A stretch of 11,240 nt of DNA from Candidatus Omnitrophota bacterium (lineage in GTDB: Bacteria; Omnitrophota; Gorgyraeia; Gygaellales; Profunditerraquicolaceae): assembly GCA_028714055.1 (NCBI GenBank), contig JAQTNB010000016.1, forward strand, positions 1-11,240, in the 5' to 3' direction. Below the pieces are notes generated by a model. The model ran no database searches, was not told the origin of the DNA, and saw only the letters and a program-made list of their open reading frames with translations. The translations under genes were made by a program, and so were the position numbers. Position 1 is the stretch's first letter. Every line of letters begins with the position of its first letter. Of this stretch, positions 6,643-11,240 are shown piece by piece.

Positions 6643-7215
6643 ATGATAACCGCTGTTTTGAAAAAAGAGGTTTTTGCCGGAAGGTTTGCCTCCCGCCTGT
6701 TTATGACGGGAACGTTCGTCATCCTCATGAGCCTGGGGGCCTTTGTGCGTATCCCGCTGCCGTTTACCCCGGTGCCGCTGACGCTGCAGACTTTTTTTGT
6801 GCTTTTATCTGCGGCGATGCTTGGCGCCGGCTGGGGAGGGGCTGTCCAGGGGCTGTATGTGTTGTCGGGCGCATCGGGATTGGCGGTATTCACGCAGGGA
6901 GGAGCGGGGCTTGTCTATTTCCTGGGGCCTACCGGCGGATACCTCGCCGGATTTATCGCGGCGGCGCTTTTTACCGGCAGTTTTATCAGGGCCGCAGAAA
7001 AGAACATTATTGCGCTCTCGGCGTTGTTTACCGCCGCCTCGATGATCATCCTTGCCTGCGGGACCTTGTGGCTTCAATACCTAAGCGCAACAAGTTTGCG
7101 GGCGGCTTTTGTCATCGGTTTCCTGCCGTTTATTATCGGCGATACATTAAAAGCGGTATGCGCGGCGTTGATATATACGAAGCTTAAGCGCAGGGTGCGT
7201 GAAGCCCTCGGGTAG
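6643..7215 (+). CDS. bioY: Biotin transporter BioY
   Basis: This is the 190-aa substrate-binding membrane (S) component of biotin uptake, an integral inner-membrane protein with about six helices. Family motifs seen are IPLPFTPVPLTLQTFFVLL (37-55), AMLGAGWGGAVQGLYVLSGASGL (58-80), TQGGAGLVYFLGPTGGYLAGF (84-104) and the C-terminal PFIIGDTLK (162-170, with D167 and K170). The ATG at 6643 is chosen because AAAAGGAG lies about 6 nt upstream. In-frame ATGs at 6607 and 6622 lack such a site and would add a polar tail. No EcfA ATPase or EcfT gene is nearby, so it is either a solitary BioY or it uses a shared energising module encoded elsewhere. It heads an operon with a CBS-pair protein and an ion transporter, whose functional link to biotin is unclear. 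Confidence 0.92.
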   Translation: MITAVLKKEVFAGRFASRLFMTGTFVILMSLGAFVRIPLPFTPVPLTLQTFFVLLSAAMLGAGWGGAVQGLYVLSGASGLAVFTQGGAGLVYFLGPTGGYLAGFIAAALFTGSFIRAAEKNIIALSALFTAASMIILACGTLWLQYLSATSLRAAFVIGFLPFIIGDTLKAVCAALIYTKLKRRVREALG

Positions 7216-7244
7216 GCGAGAGTTGTTTTAAAGGAGGTGCTGCC

Positions 7245-7694
7245 ATGAAGGTCAAAGAGATCATGACCACCGAAGTCACGACACTTTCTCCCGAAATGAG
7301 CGCTCAAGAGGCATTGGGGGTCTTGCAGAAGATGGAGATCAGCGGGCTGCCGGTCCTTGATGCCGGCGGTAAGCTGGTCGGGATGTTTACCGAAAAAGAA
7401 ATACTCGGCAGTATCCTTCCCAGCTATATTGATAAGGTGGGAAGGTTTGTTTACGAGGAAAATCCCAAATCGACCAAGAAAAAATTTTCCGAGCTCGCGA
7501 ACCTGAAGGTTTCCGACCTGATGCGAAAAACAGTGGTGGTTACCGGCGAGGATACGACCCTCTGCGAAGTCGCCCGCATGATGCTGACCCAGAAGATCCG
7601 CAGGATCGTGGTCGTGGATAAGGCCGGCACGGTAGCCGGATTGGTCTCCCGGGGGGATGTCCTGCGGGCGTTTACCAGGGAATCGGAGAGTTAA
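7245..7694 (+). CDS. CBS-domain-pair protein
   Basis: This 149-aa cytoplasmic protein is made of a tandem CBS (Bateman) module. CBS1 covers about residues 7-58 (EIMTTEVTTLSPEMSAQEAL to GMFTEKEIL) and CBS2 about 88-147 (VSDLMRKTVVVTGEDTTL to GLVSRGDVLRAF). A linker of about 30 residues is rich in K and aromatic residues. Such modules bind AMP, ATP or related adenosyl ligands and regulate partners. No catalytic domain is attached, so it is a stand-alone sensor. The start has a near-ideal AAGGAGGTG (7231-7239), the strongest ribosome site in the operon. The stop is only 7 nt before the transporter ATG, so the transporter is the most likely partner, though this is inferred from position. The exact ligand cannot be read from the sequence. 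Confidence 0.9.
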   Translation: MKVKEIMTTEVTTLSPEMSAQEALGVLQKMEISGLPVLDAGGKLVGMFTEKEILGSILPSYIDKVGRFVYEENPKSTKKKFSELANLKVSDLMRKTVVVTGEDTTLCEVARMMLTQKIRRIVVVDKAGTVAGLVSRGDVLRAFTRESES

Positions 7695-7701
7695 TCCCTG
7701 C

Positions 7702-9084
7702 ATGCTGAAAAAATTCCTCACCCTTATCATCGTAGCAGTGGGTCTTGGGTTGTTGGGCATCCGGGGGGGGCTTTCGCTCCACCAGGCTACCTCCGTTACG
7801 ATATTCTCCGCCTCGATCCTGGGGACGCTTTTTTTCTGGAGTTTCAGGCTCACCTTTGCTTTTTTCGGCACTTCCATCCTGCTGATCACCAAAACAATCG
7901 ACCTCGATAATATTATCAAATTTGCCTCCCTTGAGGTCATTCTGTTCTTAGTCGGGATGATGGTTCTGGTGGGCCTGCTTAAGGATGCCGGATTTTTTGC
8001 GTGGCTGGTCAGCCTGATCCTGAGGATCCCCAACCTTACCGCGCGTAAATTTATCATTTTTATCTCCTGTATCTCAGCGCTCCTTGCCTGCGCGGTGGAC
8101 GAAGTGACCTCCATCATATTTATCGTCGCCGCGATCTTTGAGATATGCGATTATTTTGAGGTCGACCCTACGCCGTTTTTGATCATCTCGGTGCTTGCCA
8201 CCAATATCGGCTCAAGCGGAACGGTCCTCGGCAACCCCATCGGCATACTTATCGCCACTAAGTCCGGCCTGACCTTCGAGGATTTTATTTCCAAAGCCTT
8301 CCCTTTGATGCTGGTTTGCCTGACGGTGCTGATCTCAGTGGTATTGCAATGGTATAAAAAGACCATTGCGCACCTTCAGCGGCAGATGGATGAATTAGGC
8401 GCCAACGATATCCTGGTTAAGCTCATCTCGGTCCCGCCGGAGAAAGAATTGAGGATGGGGCTGGTGATTTTCGGCGCGACGCTCTTCTTTATCGCGTTGC
8501 ACCACCGCCTGGAGCTCTTGCTGGGCTTAGAGCCGAATACGATCCTCCTGATAGTCCCGCTGCTTTCCAGCGGCTCTGTCATGGCCTGGAAATGGCGTAA
8601 GGCCCGTGAGTTCATCGAAAAAGACGTGGAATGGTGGACACTCCTGTTCTTTATGCTCCTTTTTGCCCAGGCAGGCACGCTCAAATACACCGGCGCTACG
8701 GATGTGTTGGCGCGGGGACTTGTTTCCCTGGCCGGCAACAGCCTTGCGGTGCTCATCGGTATCGTCCTTTGGATCTCCAGCATCGGCTCAAGCGTCTTAG
8801 ATAACGTGGTTTTGGTCGCCGCGTTTATCCCTGTCATCCAGGGTTTTCAATCGTTGAACATTAATCTTCAGCCCCTCTGGTGGGCACTGCTCTTTGGCGG
8901 GTGCTTTGGCGGCAATATTACGCTTGTCGGTTCCACCGCCAATATCGTTGCCCTCGGCATCCTTGAAAAAGAGCGTAACATACATATCACCTTTTTTCGC
9001 TGGTTCTGGATCGGGATGACTATCGGCCTGTTAACCACCTGTATCGTATGGCTGGCGCTGGTCTTCGTCCCTCTGTATCATTGA
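7702..9084 (+). CDS. ArsB/NhaD-type ion transporter (IT superfamily)
   Basis: This 460-aa polytopic inner-membrane protein has about 11-12 hydrophobic helices and belongs to the ion transporter superfamily that includes ArsB, NhaD and citrate/P-protein permeases. Two inverted half signatures are seen: NIGSSGTVLGNPIG (168-181) and GGCFGGNITLVGSTANIV (399-416). Each is preceded by an acidic segment that is conserved in these pores: CAVDEVTS (131-138) and IGSSVLDNVV (361-370). A charged cytoplasmic loop (about 217-250) divides the two halves. Likely activity is Na+/H+ or anion exchange; arsenite export is less likely with no ars genes nearby. The ATG at 7702 gives a short KK then hydrophobic start. 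GGAGAG at 7685-7690 is a rather distant ribosome site, so coupling to the CBS gene is likely. A longer frame from 7657 would overlap the CBS gene and is not favoured. Confidence 0.88.
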   Translation: MLKKFLTLIIVAVGLGLLGIRGGLSLHQATSVTIFSASILGTLFFWSFRLTFAFFGTSILLITKTIDLDNIIKFASLEVILFLVGMMVLVGLLKDAGFFAWLVSLILRIPNLTARKFIIFISCISALLACAVDEVTSIIFIVAAIFEICDYFEVDPTPFLIISVLATNIGSSGTVLGNPIGILIATKSGLTFEDFISKAFPLMLVCLTVLISVVLQWYKKTIAHLQRQMDELGANDILVKLISVPPEKELRMGLVIFGATLFFIALHHRLELLLGLEPNTILLIVPLLSSGSVMAWKWRKAREFIEKDVEWWTLLFFMLLFAQAGTLKYTGATDVLARGLVSLAGNSLAVLIGIVLWISSIGSSVLDNVVLVAAFIPVIQGFQSLNINLQPLWWALLFGGCFGGNITLVGSTANIVALGILEKERNIHITFFRWFWIGMTIGLLTTCIVWLALVFVPLYH

Positions 9085-9102
9085 CCTTTGCCGTTGCTTG
9101 GC

Positions 9103-9131
9103 TTGACAAAGCCTGCGGCGCGTGATAGAGT
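9103..9131 (+). promoter_or_regulatory. Promoter of the small secreted protein gene
   Basis: A perfect TTGACA (9103-9108) is followed after 17 bp by TAGAGT (9126-9131, 4/6 match). Predicted start is near 9138, leaving a leader of about 28 nt with AAGGAGGAG. The -35 sits inside an inverted repeat GGCTT-GACA-AAGCC (9100-9113). Confidence 0.6.
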
Positions 9132-9165
9132 ATTTTGCATTATGTTCTTATCAAGGAGGAGTAAA

Positions 9166-9585
9166 ATGTCGTCTTTAAAGAACCTGGGCTTCGGTGCCGT
9201 GGTTTTGGCTGTGGCAGGGCTGTTTATGGTGTCGGCCTTTGCGGCGGAGGATGTCATACTGGAAGAGGAGAGCGCCTCTGAAGCGAATTTGCTTTGGATC
9301 TGGGGGGAAGTCGCATCGGTCGATCCCTCCAAGAGCCAGATCGCCGTCAGGTACCTTGATTATGAGACCGACATGGAGAAAGAGATGCTTGTGGCGGTCG
9401 ATACAAAGACGATATATGAGAACGTCGTTTCCCTCGAAGAGATCAAGCCTCTTGATTCCGTGAGTATCGATTATATCCTGGGTGCCGACGGGCAGAATCT
9501 CGCCAAGGCGGTCAGCGTTGAAAAGCCCCAGGACATCTACGAAGAAAAACCGCAGGATCTCAATCCTCCCGCGGCCTTGGAATAG
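9166..9585 (+). CDS. Small secreted protein, function unknown
   Basis: This 139-aa protein has a clear Sec signal peptide (charged MSSLK, hydrophobic core to about residue 25, predicted cut AFA|AED after residue 26) and an acidic mature part. Residues about 45-115 look like a small beta-rich domain (WGEVASVDPSKSQIAVRYLDYE and a later VSIDYI), reminiscent of short OB-like periplasmic proteins that bind or buffer ligands. I cannot assign a family with confidence. The tail is Pro/Glu/Lys-rich with the repeated pair EKPQD. The start is fixed by AAGGAGGAG (9153-9161) just before the ATG. It has its own promoter and is closed by a strong terminator, so it is probably monocistronic and well expressed. 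There is no lipobox cysteine, so a soluble periplasmic or exported protein is expected. Confidence 0.82.
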   Translation: MSSLKNLGFGAVVLAVAGLFMVSAFAAEDVILEEESASEANLLWIWGEVASVDPSKSQIAVRYLDYETDMEKEMLVAVDTKTIYENVVSLEEIKPLDSVSIDYILGADGQNLAKAVSVEKPQDIYEEKPQDLNPPAALE

Positions 9586-9617
9586 GCGCAGGGCCCTTGA
9601 GACCTTTTGTAAGCGCG

Positions 9618-9655
9618 AAGGCAGGGTAAAGAACAGACCTGCCTTTTCCTTTTTT
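9618..9655 (+). terminator. Rho-independent terminator abutting the HAD gene
   Basis: AAGGCAGG (9618-9625) pairs perfectly with CCTGCCTT (9638-9645) around a 12-nt loop and is followed by TTCCTTTTTT (9646-9655). It closes the 9166 gene, but its T-tract ends three bases before the HAD start codon. Confidence 0.85.
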
Positions 9656-9658
9656 ACA

Positions 9659-10303
9659 ATGAAGATCAGCGACGTAAGGCTGGTTATCTTTGACCTTGAC
9701 GGCACCCTTGTCAACGCCTATCCGGCGATCATCGAGAGTTTCAATTATGCGATGCGCGCGGGCGGTTACCCTGTTCAGGCGCCGGGCATCATCCGCGCCG
9801 CCGTGGGGTGGGGAGACAAAAACCTCATTGCGCCTTTCGTGCGGGCCCGGGACTTAAAACGCGTGCTTGCGGCATACCGCAGGCATCACCGGGAAAGCCT
9901 CAGGCGTAAATCGCGGCTTTTAAAAGGCGCGCGTTCTGTCCTTGCGCGCCTGAAACGCAAAAGCATCAAGCTTGCCGTTGCCAGCAACCGGCCGACAAGG
10001 TTTGCGCGCATACTTATCCGGCACCTTAAGATCGCCGGGTATTTCGATTACGTGCTTTGTTCCGACAGGCTCAAGAATATCAAGCCCCATCCGGAGATCC
10101 TGCGCAACATCATGCGGCGGCTGAAAACCGGCCCCCGGCATACCGTTTTTGTGGGGGATATGGTTATCGATGCCCAGGCAGGAAAGAGGGCCCGGGTCAA
10201 GACCATCATCGTTTCCACCGGTTCCAGCAGCCGGGCTGCCATAGCCAGGGTCAAGCCTTACGCCGTTATAAGGAGCCTTGCGGAGTTATCCGCGCTGCTA
10301 TAA
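9659..10303 (+). CDS. HAD-superfamily phosphatase (phosphoglycolate phosphatase-like)
   Basis: This is a 214-aa cytoplasmic haloacid dehalogenase-type hydrolase with a small helical cap. The catalytic motifs are complete: I, FDLDGTL with D12 nucleophile and D14; II, AVASN with S109; III, IKPHPE with K142; IV, VGDMVIDAQAG with D167 and D171. The pattern is like Gph/PgmB-type enzymes acting on small phosphate esters, but the substrate cannot be deduced. The protein is unusually basic, particularly residues 64-125, which are crowded with Arg and Lys. The ATG at 9659 is the first start that keeps motif I at the N-terminus, and no ATG, GTG or TTG lies in frame between the preceding stop and it. 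No Shine-Dalgarno is present because the T-tract of a terminator occupies that place. How it is translated is therefore unclear. Confidence 0.9.
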   Translation: MKISDVRLVIFDLDGTLVNAYPAIIESFNYAMRAGGYPVQAPGIIRAAVGWGDKNLIAPFVRARDLKRVLAAYRRHHRESLRRKSRLLKGARSVLARLKRKSIKLAVASNRPTRFARILIRHLKIAGYFDYVLCSDRLKNIKPHPEILRNIMRRLKTGPRHTVFVGDMVIDAQAGKRARVKTIIVSTGSSSRAAIARVKPYAVIRSLAELSALL

Positions 10304-10309
10304 GGAGTG

Positions 10310-10338
10310 TTGACAGCAGGGGTATTTTTATATATATT
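10310..10338 (+). promoter_or_regulatory. Promoter of the secreted protein-CsgG lipoprotein pair
   Basis: TTGACA (10310-10315) and TATATT (10333-10338) are separated by 17 bp, one mismatch from consensus overall. Predicted start is about 10345, giving a 20-nt leader with AAGGAGG (10355-10361). This looks like a strong promoter. Confidence 0.75.
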
Positions 10339-10365
10339 TAAAGAAGCATTTTTCAAGGAGGAAAG

Positions 10366-10935
10366 ATGAAAGCATGCGCGCTGATCTTGACGGTCCTGTT
10401 GTTGGGAAGTTTGGCTGCCGTAGGTTTTGCCGCAGACGGCAAAAACGTGATCTTGCTGATCTCGGAGCAGAACATCGAGGGCCCGCAGCGTGCCTGGTGG
10501 GCAAGCGAAGTCGACCTTTCGGCTACCGAAGGGGCGATCGCGCAGCAGCTGCTGGCGGCGGGCTATGGGGTCATTGACCCCATAGCGGTGAGCGGCAAGC
10601 TGGAAAAAAAGCCTGCTTTCCGGACGGTCGATATTTCCGAAAAGACTTCCCTGCAATTAGGGGAATTATCCAAGGCGGATTATGTGGTTGTGGGCAAGGC
10701 CGTTGCTTCCGCGGGGGGGAATGTGCCGCAGTCGAGCATGCGTTCCTGTTTTGCCAACCTTTCCGCGAAACTCATCCGCGTAAGCGACGGGAAGACCATG
10801 GCCTTCTTTGAATCCGCGGGGCATTCGGCGCACATGGATGTCATTACCGGAGGCAGAGAGGCTTTAAAGATCGGCGCAGACGACCTGGCGGTCAAGATTG
10901 TCAATGCCCTGGGCAAAGATACCGGAGGAAAATAA
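10366..10935 (+). CDS. Secreted protein of unknown function, partner of CsgG-family lipoprotein
   Basis: This 189-aa protein has a Sec signal peptide (hydrophobic to about residue 20, predicted cut GFA|ADG after residue 22). The mature part looks like one alpha/beta domain: a first strand NVILLISEQNI, a segment AIAQQLLAAGYGVIDP (about 58-73) as seen in TolB-N or FlgT-middle-type folds, then ADYVVVGKAVA (about 104-114) and a strand with SAKLIRVSDGKTMAFFES. This arrangement is typical of proteins that accompany CsgG-like lipoproteins, but the assignment is by resemblance only and no family is certain. The ATG is fixed by AAGGAGG 4 nt upstream. The next gene starts 2 nt after the stop, so both are one operon. 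A 25-bp inverted repeat lies inside the gene at codons 66-74. Likely location is the periplasm or the inner face of the outer membrane. Confidence 0.8.
   Translation: MKACALILTVLLLGSLAAVGFAADGKNVILLISEQNIEGPQRAWWASEVDLSATEGAIAQQLLAAGYGVIDPIAVSGKLEKKPAFRTVDISEKTSLQLGELSKADYVVVGKAVASAGGNVPQSSMRSCFANLSAKLIRVSDGKTMAFFESAGHSAHMDVITGGREALKIGADDLAVKIVNALGKDTGGK
10562..10586. repeat. Perfect inverted repeat with 12-bp arms inside a coding region
   Basis: GCTATGGGGTCA (10562-10573) is followed by one base (T) and then its exact reverse complement (10575-10586). It encodes residues 66-74 of the 10366 gene. It may be an operator-like dyad or, in mRNA, a strong hairpin. Such length is unlikely by chance in 11 kb. 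Confidence 0.8.
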
Positions 10936-10936
10936 A

Positions 10937-11240
10937 ATGAAAAGGGTAGTTTCTTTATCGGTTGTGCTTCTTTCGTTCGTATTCATCGCGGGCTGCGCTT
11001 CGCTTACCCAGCCCTCTGCCCAGGTGGATAATCCCGCCGGGGCAGCAGCCCTGCCGCCCTACTCGGGGCCGAAGGCCCGTATCGCGGTCGCCGACTTTGA
11101 CGTCAAGGCGGCTAAGGCAGGAGGGGCGATCGGCTCGGGGTTACGGGAGATGCTGGTCACCGCGCTCATCAACTCCAACCGTTTCTCGGTCCTGGAGCGC
11201 CAGGTGCTTTCCGCGGTCATGCAGGAGCAGGAGCTTTCCA
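10937..11240 (+). CDS. CsgG-family outer-membrane lipoprotein, 3'-truncated by window edge
   Basis: The frame begins with ATG at 10937, 2 nt after the upstream stop, and is open to the window end (about 101 residues seen). The ribosome site GGAGG (10924-10928) lies in the end of the upstream gene. The signal sequence ends in a lipobox FIAGC with C20 as lipidated residue, so it should be a substrate for Lnt. After a Pro/Ala-rich spacer comes a typical CsgG start: RIAVADFDVKAAKAG, then IGSGLREMLVTALINSNRFSVLERQVL and MQEQELS. CsgG-family proteins include the curli secretion channel and many periplasm-facing lipoproteins of unknown role. No curli subunit or CsgEF is visible, so curli secretion is not claimed. 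With the secreted partner upstream it probably forms an outer-membrane-associated complex. Confidence 0.9.
   Translation, partial: MKRVVSLSVVLLSFVFIAGCASLTQPSAQVDNPAGAAALPPYSGPKARIAVADFDVKAAKAGGAIGSGLREMLVTALINSNRFSVLERQVLSAVMQEQELS

Noticed and set aside
7074..8117. Long open frame on the minus strand (347 codons)
   Set aside because: It runs antisense across the CBS gene and the start of the transporter, both of which have clear family motifs and ribosome sites. Its translation has no recognisable domain.
9131..9136. TATTTT as the -10 box of the 9166 gene promoter
   Set aside because: Its spacing from TTGACA would be 22 bp, too long; TAGAGT at 17 bp fits better.
9655..9660. TACAAT as a -10 box for the HAD gene
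   Set aside because: It overlaps the start codon, has no -35 match at 16-18 bp, and would start transcription inside the gene.
9925..9951. Inverted repeat AGGCGCGC/GCGCGCCT in the HAD gene
   Set aside because: 8-bp arms with an 11-nt gap in GC-rich coding sequence are likely to occur by chance in 11 kb.
10937..11240. Curli secretion locus
   Set aside because: Only the CsgG-type domain start is seen; no curlin repeats, CsgE or CsgF are present, and CsgG-family lipoproteins occur in many other settings.

Overview
The window is an ordinary-looking chromosomal stretch from a diderm (Gram-negative-type) bacterium. The envelope points that way: it has apolipoprotein N-acyltransferase, a lipid A-type (LpxL/HtrB) acyltransferase, a CsgG-family lipoprotein and several secreted proteins. 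Promoters are of the sigma70 type (TTGACA-17-TATAAT), and several genes have very strong Shine-Dalgarno sites (AAGGAGG). The adenosine-specific kinase family is, from memory, best known from archaea and deep-branching bacteria. Together this suggests an uncultured, deep-branching diderm. Omnitrophota is one guess, but the sequence does not prove any phylum. I see no rRNA, tRNA, CRISPR array, transposase or phage gene.

Layout: (1) Positions 1-3741, plus strand: the 3' two thirds of secA, then lnt overlapping its end, then a membrane-anchored M23 endopeptidase overlapping lnt by an ATGA junction. This is a protein export, lipoprotein maturation and wall-hydrolase cluster. An extended -10 promoter inside the end of lnt may give the peptidase separate expression. 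(2) Positions 3790-4668, minus strand: a cation diffusion facilitator whose promoter places transcription start practically on the ATG. (3) Positions 4767-6407, plus strand: adenosine-specific kinase, LpxL/HtrB-like acyltransferase and a 69-residue two-helix membrane protein. This operon is driven by a promoter back-to-back with the CDF promoter and closed by a clear terminator at 6429-6468. (4) Positions 6643-9084: a solitary BioY biotin transporter, a CBS-pair protein and an ArsB/NhaD-type ion transporter, behind a roughly 120-nt leader with a perfect 22-bp dyad. (5) Positions 9166-9585: a small secreted protein with its own promoter and terminator. (6) Positions 9659-10303: a HAD phosphatase starting directly after that terminator with no visible ribosome site. 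(7) Positions 10366 to the end: a secreted protein of unknown function followed by a CsgG-family lipoprotein that runs off the window, both downstream of a near-consensus promoter.

Most genes are housekeeping, envelope and transport functions. No new multi-gene system is evident. The best leads are regulatory or structural: a 12-bp-arm perfect inverted repeat inside the coding sequence at 10562-10586, the dyad in the bioY leader, the paired divergent promoters with an apparently leaderless CDF mRNA, the terminator abutting the HAD start, a heptamer tandem repeat inside lnt, and the secreted-protein/CsgG pair at the right edge.
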